A stretch of DNA of 15,450 bases from an uncultured Prevotella sp. (lineage in GTDB: Bacteria; Bacteroidota; Bacteroidia; Bacteroidales; Bacteroidaceae): positions 1 through 15,450 of the forward strand of contig CAMYZK010000024.1 of assembly GCA_947303825.1 (NCBI GenBank), given 5' to 3'. Positions 6,988-14,576 of the stretch are shown here, piece after piece. Numbering within the stretch: the stretch's first letter is position 1; the number at the start of each line of letters is the position of its first letter. A model generated the notes under the pieces. That model did no database searches. It saw only the letters and a program-made list of their open reading frames with translations, and was not told the DNA's origin. Made by a program: the position numbers and the translations under genes.

Positions 6988-8061
6988 ATGAAAAGGACAA
7001 TTCTTTTTATAGCCTTAATGCTCATTGCCGGACTGAGCAGCATCACAGCCCAGGAAAAGAGGTACGAAATCTATGGTATTGGATTCTACAATCTGGAGAA
7101 TCTGTTTGACACATGCCACGACGCAGGGCACAACGACTACGAATATCTGCCTAATGGAAGAAACAAGTGGACTGGTCTGAAATACACCAGCAAACTTCGT
7201 AACATGGCCCGCGTATTATCGGAGATGGGCACCGACCGCCACCCACTGGGTTGTGCTGCCATTGGCGTGAGCGAGGTGGAGAACGAGAAATGCATGACCG
7301 ACCTGTGCGACCAGGAGCCCCTGAAGAAGCGCGGCATGAAATTCGTACACATTGAAGGCCCCGACCAGAGAGGCGTTGACTGCGCCCTGATATACAACCC
7401 GTCCATGTTCAAGGTCAAAGATGCCGAACTTGTGCCATACGTTTATGTCAATCCCGAAGACTCCAACCGTGCTACGCGCGGATTCCTTACCGTGAGGGGA
7501 ACCTTGGCCGGCGAGAGTGTCGTCATCATTGTCAACCACTTGCCTTCACGCTTTGCGGGCTCATTCTACAGGGAAGAGGGTGGCCGACAGCTGCACGTTC
7601 TGAAAGAGCGGCTCATAAAGGAAGACCCAGAAGCAAAAATCATCATCATGGGCGACATGAACGACGACCCGCAAGACGCATCGATGGCAGTGGCTCTGGG
7701 AGCACGGCAGAAGATAAAGGATGTTGAAAAGAACGGCCTGTGGAATCCGTGGTGGGACGTGCTAGCCAGCGGGACGGGAACACTGCAGTATGACGGCGGA
7801 TGGAACCTGTTCGACCAGATCATTCTCTCGCGCAACCTGCTAGATCCTTCCCACATGAAAACCCTTGACTTCATGCCAAGCAAGATAAACTGCAAGACGC
7901 TGAAATACTTCAGGCACGAAATATTCCGCCGAGACTATCTGTTCCAGAAGGAAGGAAAGTACAAAGGCAACAATCTTCGCACTCATGCTGGAGGCGTATG
8001 GCTCAACGGATACAGTGACCACCTGCCTACTGTTGTATACCTTATTAAGGAAGCCAAATAA
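6988..8061 (+). CDS. Secreted endonuclease/exonuclease/phosphatase family protein
   Basis: A 357-residue protein of the EEP (DNase I-like/inositol phosphatase-like) fold. Residues 1-21 (MKRTILFIALMLIAGLSSIT plus A) are a signal peptide, so it probably acts in the periplasm or outside. Catalytic-type motifs appear in order: YNLENLFD (34-41), the metal-binding glutamate in SEVENE (95-100), QRGVDCALIY (128-136), the general-base-type histidine in NHLPSR (183-188), GDMNDDP (222-228) and the final SDH (343-345). The TRGFL and HLPSRFAG segments are typical of the exported Bacteroidota subgroup. The substrate (nucleic acid, phosphoester or lipid head group) cannot be told from sequence. The start was set at 6988 because the upstream TTG lies inside the promoter. 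Uridine kinase follows after 36 bases. Confidence 0.88.
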   Translation: MKRTILFIALMLIAGLSSITAQEKRYEIYGIGFYNLENLFDTCHDAGHNDYEYLPNGRNKWTGLKYTSKLRNMARVLSEMGTDRHPLGCAAIGVSEVENEKCMTDLCDQEPLKKRGMKFVHIEGPDQRGVDCALIYNPSMFKVKDAELVPYVYVNPEDSNRATRGFLTVRGTLAGESVVIIVNHLPSRFAGSFYREEGGRQLHVLKERLIKEDPEAKIIIMGDMNDDPQDASMAVALGARQKIKDVEKNGLWNPWWDVLASGTGTLQYDGGWNLFDQIILSRNLLDPSHMKTLDFMPSKINCKTLKYFRHEIFRRDYLFQKEGKYKGNNLRTHAGGVWLNGYSDHLPTVVYLIKEAK

Positions 8062-8064
8062 ACT

Positions 8065-8086
8065 ATCCACCTAAAATCCACCTAAA
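8065..8086 (+). repeat. 11-base tandem duplication between EEP gene and udk
   Basis: ATCCACCTAAA occurs twice head to tail (8065-8075 and 8076-8086), filling most of the 36-base gap before the udk start. Probably a slippage duplication; the A-rich end lies close upstream of the ATG. Confidence 0.7.
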
Positions 8087-8097
8087 ACACACTTCAA

Positions 8098-8712
8098 ATG
8101 ACCATCATCGGAATAGCTGGCGGAACTGGCTCTGGCAAGACCACCGTCGTAAAGCATATAGCCCAAGCACTGCCCCCCCACTGCGTGGCCGTAGTGCCCC
8201 TTGACTCCTACTATAACGACACTACCGACTTGACACCAGAAGAGCGGCAGGCAATAAACTTCGACCACCCCGATGCCTTCGACTGGAAGCTTCTCACTGA
8301 GCAGATACGTAAGCTGAAGAACGGAGAGGCCATAGAACAGCCCACATACTCATACATAGAGAGCAACCGACAGAAAGAAACCATACACGTAGAACCCAAG
8401 CCTGTCATTATCATTGAGGGTATTATGACCCTGCACTATAAGCGGCTGCGCGACATGATGGACTTGAAGATATTCGTAGACACCGACAGCGACGTAAGAC
8501 TCATACGCAACATACGGCGTGATGTGGTGGAGCGTGGCAGAACAGTAGAAATGGTGCTCGACAGATACGAGAAGATACTGAAGCCCATGCACGAACAGTT
8601 TATAGAGCCTACAAAAAAATTTGCCGACCTTATTATTCCCCAGGGAGGAAACAACAAGACCGGCATTCATATACTCAAAACCTATATTGAGGGCATCGTT
8701 ACTGGCGTCTGA
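8098..8712 (+). CDS. udk: Uridine kinase
   Basis: A 204-residue P-loop kinase that phosphorylates uridine and cytidine with ATP or GTP in pyrimidine salvage. The Walker A motif GGTGSGKTT spans residues 8-16. The nucleoside-binding segments PLDSYYND (34-41) and NFDHPDAFDW (about 54-63), the TYSYIESNR segment, IIEGIMTLHY and the R-rich lid region RLIRNIRRDVVERGRT are all present. The length is close to the family norm of about 205-215. It lies 36 bases downstream of the EEP gene on the same strand and probably shares its promoter. A terminator-like region follows. Confidence 0.95.
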   Translation: MTIIGIAGGTGSGKTTVVKHIAQALPPHCVAVVPLDSYYNDTTDLTPEERQAINFDHPDAFDWKLLTEQIRKLKNGEAIEQPTYSYIESNRQKETIHVEPKPVIIIEGIMTLHYKRLRDMMDLKIFVDTDSDVRLIRNIRRDVVERGRTVEMVLDRYEKILKPMHEQFIEPTKKFADLIIPQGGNNKTGIHILKTYIEGIVTGV

Positions 8713-8733
8713 CACCATCAGAGCCTCTTGCCT

Positions 8734-8811
8734 GTAGGGTCAGACCTTGTGTCTGGCCCCTACGATGGGTGCTCGTTGCAGCGTAGAGCATATTGAACAC
8801 CCTACTTTTTT
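8734..8811 (+). terminator. Terminator-like structured region after udk
   Basis: GTAGGG-TCAGAC (8734-8745) pairs imperfectly with GTCTGGCCCCTAC (8751-8763). Alternatively GTAGGGT (8734-8740) pairs perfectly with ACCCTAC (8799-8805), which is followed directly by six T residues (8806-8811). A weaker stem GGGTG/CACCC (8767-8771, 8798-8802) is also possible. The T run makes it a good intrinsic terminator for udk on the plus strand. The first hairpin alone has no T-tract and resembles a dispersed intergenic repeat. It lies between convergent genes. Confidence 0.6.
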
Positions 8812-8817
8812 AACGTA

Positions 8818-9492
8818 TCAGTCTGTATCACTATTCTTTAGTTGAGGGATGGCCTGGACTTCCTCAGCCTCTTGTGCGGCCTTCATCTCCTCGGCACGCC
8901 TTACCTGCGCCTGAGTCTTATCATAGCGTTTGCGCACATTATATAATAATACAGAGTAGACAATCTCTGCAACAGCAGCCACCAATGCCGTTACGCCAAG
9001 CATGGTGGTACAGGTCTCTACAGGCACGAGCCCTCTGATCATAGCTACAACAGAAGCAATGACAATGGTACACGGAGCCAGCCACATCCATATAGGCAGG
9101 GGTTCCATTTTGCGCGCAGAGAACAGATTCATTATCATATTAAGACCTGCCAGCACAAGTACAGCACCTATCAGGTACATTGCCCAGTCCAGATAGTCGT
9201 CGGTCTTGGTGAGAGAGAGTATACATCCCAGCAGGACGCTTCCGAGGCCTACAATAGGAAACATGGGCTGGCTTTCGCCAGGTTCTTCCTTTCCATTGTC
9301 GTAAGCACGGAAGTCGGACATCTTGCGGCGCAGGTTAAGCCACCCCACAAGCGACACCACACCGGCGATAAGAAACATTATGCCCAGGGCAATGGTAAGA
9401 CCTTTGAGCACGGCTGCATCATACTTTAGCAGCAAGACACCCACCACTACAGCTGCAATGGCACGGATAATGGAAATTTTGAGTAGTTTCAT
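8818..9492 (-). CDS. HdeD-like (DUF308) multi-pass membrane protein
   Basis: A 224-residue inner-membrane protein with about six hydrophobic segments, for example SIIRAIAAVVVGVLLL, LTIALGIMFLIAGVVSL, WAMYLIGAVLVLAGLNMI and VTALVAAVAEIVYSVLL. The overall pattern, with paired helices and an RAI...G...L motif at the start, fits the HdeD/DUF308 family, named after an E. coli acid-resistance protein; the molecular function is not established. A hydrophilic loop (about 56-76, RRKMSDFRAYDNGKEEPGES) and a charged C-terminal tail (about 188-224, probably helical, rich in A, E, Q and R) flank the membrane part. It has its own promoter (9515-9545), with a leader of only about 15 bases, and converges on udk. 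Family call good, function unknown. Confidence 0.8.
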   Translation of the reverse strand: MKLLKISIIRAIAAVVVGVLLLKYDAAVLKGLTIALGIMFLIAGVVSLVGWLNLRRKMSDFRAYDNGKEEPGESQPMFPIVGLGSVLLGCILSLTKTDDYLDWAMYLIGAVLVLAGLNMIMNLFSARKMEPLPIWMWLAPCTIVIASVVAMIRGLVPVETCTTMLGVTALVAAVAEIVYSVLLYNVRKRYDKTQAQVRRAEEMKAAQEAEEVQAIPQLKNSDTD

Positions 9493-9514
9493 AAGCCAAA
9501 CAGATTATTTTCTG

Positions 9515-9545
9515 CAAAAGTAATAATTTTATGCGAACTGACAAA
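9515..9545 (-). promoter_or_regulatory. Promoter of the HdeD-like gene
   Basis: On the minus strand the -33 element TTTG (plus 9542-9545) is followed 19 bases later by the -7 box TACTTTTG (plus CAAAAGTA at 9515-9522), an excellent Bacteroidota promoter. It lies entirely in the 70-base gap after the flavoprotein gene, so the HdeD-like gene is its own transcription unit. Confidence 0.8.
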
Positions 9546-9562
9546 TAGAATCTCAATTTTTT

Positions 9563-10180
9563 CTATCTAATAAAATTCGTCCACACCCTCTGCTCCTTCT
9601 CAGGTATGCATCCTTCTCCTGTTTGCATCTTTCTGAGCAACCAGGCCATGTTGCGCCCAAGTGTTCGCATGGTCTGCAATCCCTCCTCATCCAGAGCCGC
9701 CTGGCCTGGAGTCTGGCCATAAACCATGTTCCAGTACTGCGAACTGACCAGCGGCATGTTCATCATCGTGAAATACTTGTTCAAACGGTCGAAGGCTGCC
9801 GTAGCACCACCACGGCGGCATGCCACCACGCTGGCTCCCGGCTTGTACTGCAAGTCTGGTCCCAACGAGTAGAATACCCTGTCGAGCAGCGCGCAGAGCG
9901 AACCGTTAGGACCTCCGTAGTAAACGGGCGAACCTACAATGAGTCCGTCTATGCCATCTTTCACTACTCGCAGCACCCTGTAATACAGGTCATCGTTAAA
10001 CGTACACTTACCCGTACGCCCACACATGCCGCAGGCTATGCACCCTTGCACGGCCTTCTTGCCTATGCTGACTATCTCTGTGTCTATGCCCTCCGTGTTT
10101 AGGGTCTTAGCCACCTCACTCAATGCAACGAACGTATTGCCGTTCTCCCTGGGACTTCCGTTGATTAATAATACTTTCAT
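9563..10180 (-). CDS. Flavodoxin-fold NAD(P)H-dependent reductase with Cys cluster
   Basis: A 205-residue protein of the FMN_red/flavodoxin-like family. The N-terminus MKVLLINGSPRENGNT is the FMN phosphate-binding loop, and GSPVYYGGPNG (about 83-93) the isoalloxazine loop. Cysteines C47, C50, C53 and C59 (QGCIACGMCGRTGKC) resemble the cysteine motif of iron-sulfur flavoproteins, so a bound [4Fe-4S] cluster is possible; many paralogues with this motif are annotated only as NAD(P)H-dependent oxidoreductases. The physiological substrate (quinone, chromate, nitro compound or other acceptor) cannot be predicted. It is cytoplasmic and monocistronic, with a strong promoter at 10206-10236. Its stop lies 70 bases before the HdeD-like start. 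Confidence 0.88.
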   Translation of the reverse strand: MKVLLINGSPRENGNTFVALSEVAKTLNTEGIDTEIVSIGKKAVQGCIACGMCGRTGKCTFNDDLYYRVLRVVKDGIDGLIVGSPVYYGGPNGSLCALLDRVFYSLGPDLQYKPGASVVACRRGGATAAFDRLNKYFTMMNMPLVSSQYWNMVYGQTPGQAALDEEGLQTMRTLGRNMAWLLRKMQTGEGCIPEKEQRVWTNFIR

Positions 10181-10205
10181 ATTGCTATAGGTCTTATTAT
10201 TGTTG

Positions 10206-10236
10206 CAAAATTACAGATTAATTTGCAAAACACAAA
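10206..10236 (-). promoter_or_regulatory. Promoter of the flavoprotein gene with inverted repeat
   Basis: On the minus strand TTTG (plus 10233-10236) and the -7 box TAATTTTG (plus CAAAATTA, 10206-10213) are 19 bases apart. A perfect 7-base inverted repeat, CAGATTA (10214-10220) and TAATCTG (10240-10246), flanks the -33 region and could be an operator. The leader to the ATG is about 20 bases. Confidence 0.75.
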
Positions 10237-10256
10237 AAATAATCTGCATTTTAATA

Positions 10257-10299
10257 CCAACTCAATAGGGGTCAACTCAACAGGCCAACTCAATAGGGA
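10257..10299. repeat. Three-copy short repeat covering the GH2 stop codon
   Basis: CCAACTCAATAGGG occurs at 10257-10270 and 10285-10298, with a diverged middle copy TCAACTCAACAGG at 10272-10284. The copy at 10285-10298 includes the GH2 stop codon (TGA on the minus strand, 10290-10292); the others lie downstream. It looks like duplication of the gene end, unlike a CRISPR (units too short, no spacers). Confidence 0.75.
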
Positions 10300-12908
10300 A
10301 GCACGTCGACTGTGAACTTCATATCGCCGGGCAGCAGACAGGTAACGGTCTTCTCTCCGTTGGGTTCTATAGAAATATAGTTGTCGCTGAAGGTCACACC
10401 ATCGATGTGCCTCCCTTTCTTGTCCTTAAGCACGATGCGGAGCATGTAAGCCACCTTGTCGGAGGGGTTGCTGATAACCAGGTCGACCATTCGTCCCTGT
10501 ATCTCTTTCACCCGGGCTTTGCACTTGGCTGGCTGCTGGCTGCCAATACCCGTCATGTCGGCATGCTTTAGCATGGGTGTCCCTATCCATTCGGACTTAG
10601 ACCAGTCGAAGACATCTTCTGCTGTAGTCAAGGCATATTCGTTCTCAGAAACAGTATGCCCGTCGGCCTGGCAGCAGAGGAAAAGGTAGCCGTTGACTTC
10701 GTCTTCGTCCGTCACGACTCGGCCATCCAAGCGAGCTTGGCGGCTCTCGCTGCTCCGTCCGTTTACTACGCTCAGTTCTATTGGGTCGAAAGCCTTGGCC
10801 GATGCCATGGCGGGGACGGTGAGCGTCACCTCCTTGTTTCCCAAGACAGTTCCGCTGAGGCCATAGACCTTCATCGAGGCGGTAATGGTGACGGGGGCCA
10901 GCGTTCCGTTAACGGCACGGACATCACGTGTAAGGTGGTTGTAAACCAGCTGTATGGGCTGGCACGCTTTCCTTACGCCATAGAAGGCTGCGTTGGGGCG
11001 CAGAAAATGGTCGTACAGCTGCCAGTAAAGGCTAGGGCGGGCAGCGTTCAGCATCCAATGGATAAGGGCCGTTGCCTTTGGGCTGTTATACCTGAAGGCC
11101 TCAAACATGGCCTTTGTTCCCTCATAGTTCACCATATTGGCCTTCCGCAGGAAATCGTCAATGTTGTCGGCTTTTCCGTAGCGTTTCTCCACAGTCTCTT
11201 TCAAGACTTTCAGGCTGTTGAATGCCTCGGTAGCCGAGGTGCAGAGGTAGTCGGCTACGCTATCGAGCGGCCACAGGCTGTTGCCGAGCATTTGCTGCAA
11301 TGACTCTTTCACGGGCAGTTGTGCGCCGATGCCAGTCTCTGTGTTGAATCCAAAAGCTCCGCCCGGTGCCTCCTCGGAATACCAGTATGCGGGTGCCACA
11401 TACTCGTAAGGACCGGCCATCTTCGTACCCGAGGTTCCAGAGATGGTACTCTCCAACTGTTTTGCAGAGGTGATATACGGGCGATTGTCAATGGTCTTAC
11501 GTGCCCACTCGTAGTGGTACTCCAGCTGCGGGATGGGCAGTTTGTCGCTGCCTACAAACCAGGCGATGATAGATGGATGGTTGCGCAGATAACGCAGCTG
11601 GTCATCGTACTCACGGGCTATCAGCCGGGCATCCTCGGAGGTGAGAACACCGCCGTAGGTATCGTTACAGGGCTTACCCAGATAGGATTCCCACTCCCAG
11701 AAGCAGCTCCATCCGGCAAAGAGCAGTATGCCCTTCTCATCACACAGGTCGTAGAGGGCCTGTGAGGTGCCCCAGAATCCCTCCAGGCGAACGGTGTTCA
11801 GGTTCATCTGCTTCACCAGCTCCAGCTGTCGGTCGTATCGCTCGGCATCGTCGCGCAGGAAGATGTCATCGGTCCATCCGGCTCCGAGTATCTGTATGCG
11901 GCGTCCGTTGAGGGAGAAGGCACGATGGCCCTCCTTGGTGAAGTAGCTGCCCACCTCACGTATGCCGAAGCGCACCTCCTTCATGTCGGTCTGCACCTGG
12001 TCGGCCACGAAAGCCAGCGACAGGGAGTACATCTCCGGACTGCCCATCGTGTAGCACCACCACAGTCGGGGGTTGACAACATGGAGGGCTGCCAGCTCGT
12101 TCTCATCCAAGCGAACAGTTCTCACCTGTCTTGCATGCAGACGGACAGGCAGGGCATACTCCTGACCCTCGAACGAACAGACGAGCTGACCACTGACATC
12201 GTGGTCGCTCAGGTTGCGCAACTGTGCCTCAACATCCAGCCAAGCCTCTACCAGCGTGTTCAGGTCAACACGTGAGCACACACGGGGAGATTCTATCACC
12301 ACGTCACCGCAACGCTGGACCTTCACCGGGCGTACAATGCCCATGCTCTCGTCGAGCGGACGGGGGTTCCAGTCCACGAAGCCGATGTTATAGTCGCCAG
12401 GCTTGCATCTAAAGGTCTCCACCACCAAGGTATTCTCTTCCTTTGCCATAGCAGTGACATCGAAGGCGAATGTGCTGAAAGGTCCAACCACCGTATCGCG
12501 TGAGGCCACCAGCTTACCATTAAGATAGATGTTCGCGCTATAGTTCAGTCCCTCGAAGAGCAGTCTCACATGCTCATGTTCTTTCAAACCGTCCAGCCGG
12601 AAGCTCTTCTTGAAGAACCAGGGAACAAGGAAACGTCCGTTGTCGTACTTCTTGTAGTTGTCTCTCTCCAGAATCTTCGGATACTCACCGTTAGCCACCA
12701 GCACTCCCATCACTGTCGATGGGACATGGGCAGCATACCAGGAAGCTGACGACCCACTACCCTTGGAGAGTGATGCACCGTCGTTTCCTACGACAGCCGA
12801 CGACTGACACTCCCAGCCGTCACTCAGTTCTATTGTCTGTGCCTCTGCACACAGCGTGCAGAGCAAGCCTGCGACGATGGCGCAGATACTCTTGTTTCTC
12901 TTCATCAT
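10290..12908 (-). CDS. Secreted glycoside hydrolase family 2, exo-beta-glucosaminidase-like
   Basis: An 872-residue exported enzyme from the ATG at 12908; a TTG three codons upstream is less likely. Residues 1-24 are a signal peptide ending AEAQ. Domain order is the GH2 sugar-binding jelly roll (about 28-200, WYAAHVPSTVMGVL, LLFEGLNYSANIYLNGK), an immunoglobulin-like domain (about 203-312), the TIM barrel (about 313-600) and C-terminal beta-sandwich domains. The acid/base position reads WFVGSDKLP with Asp455 in place of the usual GH2 Glu, and the nucleophile is Glu524 in FNTETGIG. A GSD acid/base motif is the hallmark of the CsxA exo-beta-D-glucosaminidase subfamily. The sequence near 400 (AGWSCFWEW) differs from what I remember of CsxA, so the substrate may not be chitosan. 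It lies 36 bases after GH30 and is surely co-transcribed with it. Confidence 0.88.
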   Translation of the reverse strand: MMKRNKSICAIVAGLLCTLCAEAQTIELSDGWECQSSAVVGNDGASLSKGSGSSASWYAAHVPSTVMGVLVANGEYPKILERDNYKKYDNGRFLVPWFFKKSFRLDGLKEHEHVRLLFEGLNYSANIYLNGKLVASRDTVVGPFSTFAFDVTAMAKEENTLVVETFRCKPGDYNIGFVDWNPRPLDESMGIVRPVKVQRCGDVVIESPRVCSRVDLNTLVEAWLDVEAQLRNLSDHDVSGQLVCSFEGQEYALPVRLHARQVRTVRLDENELAALHVVNPRLWWCYTMGSPEMYSLSLAFVADQVQTDMKEVRFGIREVGSYFTKEGHRAFSLNGRRIQILGAGWTDDIFLRDDAERYDRQLELVKQMNLNTVRLEGFWGTSQALYDLCDEKGILLFAGWSCFWEWESYLGKPCNDTYGGVLTSEDARLIAREYDDQLRYLRNHPSIIAWFVGSDKLPIPQLEYHYEWARKTIDNRPYITSAKQLESTISGTSGTKMAGPYEYVAPAYWYSEEAPGGAFGFNTETGIGAQLPVKESLQQMLGNSLWPLDSVADYLCTSATEAFNSLKVLKETVEKRYGKADNIDDFLRKANMVNYEGTKAMFEAFRYNSPKATALIHWMLNAARPSLYWQLYDHFLRPNAAFYGVRKACQPIQLVYNHLTRDVRAVNGTLAPVTITASMKVYGLSGTVLGNKEVTLTVPAMASAKAFDPIELSVVNGRSSESRQARLDGRVVTDEDEVNGYLFLCCQADGHTVSENEYALTTAEDVFDWSKSEWIGTPMLKHADMTGIGSQQPAKCKARVKEIQGRMVDLVISNPSDKVAYMLRIVLKDKKGRHIDGVTFSDNYISIEPNGEKTVTCLLPGDMKFTVDVLPY

Positions 12909-12914
12909 ATCCTT

Positions 12915-12946
12915 CAATTCTTTAATTCTTCAATTCTTCGATCCTT
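12915..12946 (-). repeat. Period-8 tandem repeat in the GH2 ribosome-binding region
   Basis: Four head-to-tail octamers on the plus strand: CAATTCTT (12915-12922), TAATTCTT (12923-12930), CAATTCTT (12931-12938) and the diverged CGATCCTT (12939-12946). On the coding strand they read as A-rich AAGAATTG units ending 6 bases before the GH2 ATG; the last unit overlaps the GH30 stop codon. Confidence 0.8.
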
Positions 12947-14510
12947 AGTCACATGCAAGGAAAGTAGTGATGCTCCTTGGCGGCAACACGGCTATGCCCT
13001 GCATCGTTGCTATAGGCTTCAGCGTCTCTCCTTCAGCATCCGACGTGCGGTACATAGTCCATTCATTCACTTCTGTCATACCCTGGACTGCTGCCTGTGT
13101 GACATTTTTCATCTTCAGCTGGATTTCCTTATTCTGATTGCTGTAGTTGATGGCCACAACAACCCATCGGCCGTCAGCATTCCTATAGGCCGAGCACATC
13201 AGACCATAGGGGTCGAAGTCACCATCCTGCTCCACGTCATAGCGCACCGCACCTGGGCGCACAAAGCGGCTGTAGTTGCCCAAAGCCCACATCAGGCGGG
13301 AGTCGTATGCACGCGGAGGTGTGCTTCTTTGTCGGCTGTTGAGACCGTCCACCTTTATCAGTCCGTCTTTATAATTGCCACCCACAGCTCTCCACCACGA
13401 CCAGCTTTCGGCATCGGCAAAAACCAGGTCGTGATGTATGATACGAGCCACATATAAAGCCGTGTTCATGGTGAAGTCAAAGCCCCATCCTCCGCCAATC
13501 TCCTCATCGTTCGACATGATGCATATCTCCGTCTGCCAGAATTTGACACCGTAATGGGCAAGGGTGTCGCGCAACTGCTCACGTATCTTCCGCATGTAGT
13601 CCACTGGGGTGTTGGTCCAGTAGCTGTGGGCAGCAATGAGCTGCTCTATTCCCTGATGGCCGCCAATGTAAGCGTCTGTGCTATCGGGAGAAAAGAAAGT
13701 ACGTATGGTGTTTCCACGCTGCCATGTGGTGTTATAGATGCCAAGAAGACAGCGCAAGTCGCTCGATTCGTTGACGATGACTCGGGTGTCCAGGCCCTGC
13801 TCTTTCAAGGCTCGGGCTGTCTCTCTGGCCAGACGAGCTATCTCGCGGTTGGTGGCTGGCGACCCTTCCTGTTTGGGTCCAAGCCAGTTCCAGTGTCCGT
13901 CGGGTTCGTTCACCGGACTGACATAGTCGAAGTGTATGCCGTCGCACTCTTGAAGGCCTTTGAGCGCAGTGGCAATGTAGAGGGCAAAGTCGTCGAAGCA
14001 GTCCTCCCTCAGGTTGATGTCGCCTCCACGTCCGGTATTGGTGGCAAGTCCGTTCTTGGTAAAGAAAACGGGAGCCGAGTTGAGGAACGCATGAAAGAAG
14101 GGAACTCCCCTCTGGCTAGCCATCTGCAGGAATCGTCGCTGCCCTCGCTGGCGTGTCCAGTCGTAAGTGCCGTCGGCATTGAGCACACACTCGGTACGGG
14201 TGTCACGGTTTATCTGTGCCTGCCGGCCTTGCGCAGCACTGCCTGCACCAAGGTTGAACCTCCAAACACTGAGACCTATGCCGCATGGCTGCCCGCTGGC
14301 ATCATTTTCCATAGAAAAGAGCCAGTCGGCAATCTTTGCCTGCTCCACGGTGTCGGTCCAGAGTCCTATGTCCTGCATAGACCAGGCATCAGAAGCCCCG
14401 AAGTGTCTTATAGTCTGGCGTGGCTGGTCACAGCATATCGTAACAACCTGAGCCTTAGCGGCCAAGGCAACCATCATTGTGGCAAAAAGAGAAATAGGAA
14501 ACCTCATCAT
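12945..14510 (-). CDS. Secreted glycoside hydrolase family 30 (endo-beta-1,6-galactanase-like)
   Basis: A 521-residue exported enzyme with signal peptide 1-20 (MMRFPISLFATMMVALAAKA). The TIM barrel carries the acid/base E202 (SPVNEPDGHWNW, followed by QEGSPATNREIA) and the nucleophile E328 (FWQTEICIM); HFGASDAWSMQ near 36-46 and WRFNLGAGS near 83-91 are typical GH30 segments. The C-terminal beta-sandwich runs from about 420. The NEP...W...QEGSP..N.E pattern resembles the GH30_5/Glyco_hydr_30_2 group, whose characterised members are endo-beta-1,6-galactanases; another beta-linked substrate is possible. It is the first gene of a two-gene unit with the GH2. A hairpin with U-tract ends just before the start, and no TAnnTTTG box is seen in the short gap, so expression may depend on readthrough from the biotin carrier gene. 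No SusC/SusD genes occur in the window. Confidence 0.88.
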   Translation of the reverse strand: MMRFPISLFATMMVALAAKAQVVTICCDQPRQTIRHFGASDAWSMQDIGLWTDTVEQAKIADWLFSMENDASGQPCGIGLSVWRFNLGAGSAAQGRQAQINRDTRTECVLNADGTYDWTRQRGQRRFLQMASQRGVPFFHAFLNSAPVFFTKNGLATNTGRGGDINLREDCFDDFALYIATALKGLQECDGIHFDYVSPVNEPDGHWNWLGPKQEGSPATNREIARLARETARALKEQGLDTRVIVNESSDLRCLLGIYNTTWQRGNTIRTFFSPDSTDAYIGGHQGIEQLIAAHSYWTNTPVDYMRKIREQLRDTLAHYGVKFWQTEICIMSNDEEIGGGWGFDFTMNTALYVARIIHHDLVFADAESWSWWRAVGGNYKDGLIKVDGLNSRQRSTPPRAYDSRLMWALGNYSRFVRPGAVRYDVEQDGDFDPYGLMCSAYRNADGRWVVVAINYSNQNKEIQLKMKNVTQAAVQGMTEVNEWTMYRTSDAEGETLKPIATMQGIAVLPPRSITTFLACD

Positions 14511-14512
14511 TG

Positions 14513-14556
14513 TAAAAAATAATAGTCCCCGAAGCGGTGTGCGTTCCGGGGACTAT
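14513..14556 (-). terminator. Intrinsic terminator or attenuator between BCCP and GH30
   Basis: ATAGTCCCCG (14522-14531) pairs perfectly with CGGGGACTAT (14547-14556), and weaker pairing continues inside. Read on the minus strand, the stem is followed by a T-rich run (TATTATTTTTT, plus 14513-14523), a classical intrinsic terminator. The T-run ends only a few bases before the GH30 ATG at 14510 and the stem starts 20 bases after the biotin carrier stop, so it either insulates the two genes or attenuates readthrough into GH30. Confidence 0.8.
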
Positions 14557-14576
14557 ATTGTCAGACTATCAGCAGA

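Noticed and set aside
10257..10299. Possible CRISPR-like array
   Set aside because: Units are 13-14 bases, adjacent without unique spacers, and one overlaps a stop codon; no cas genes are present.
10290..14510. Polysaccharide utilisation locus
   Set aside because: Only two glycosidases are present; no SusC/SusD pair, sensor-regulator or transporter appears in the window, so a PUL cannot be claimed.
13554..14522. A 322-codon open frame on the plus strand opposite GH30
   Set aside because: The minus strand encodes a complete GH30 with catalytic motifs; the antisense translation has no recognisable domain.
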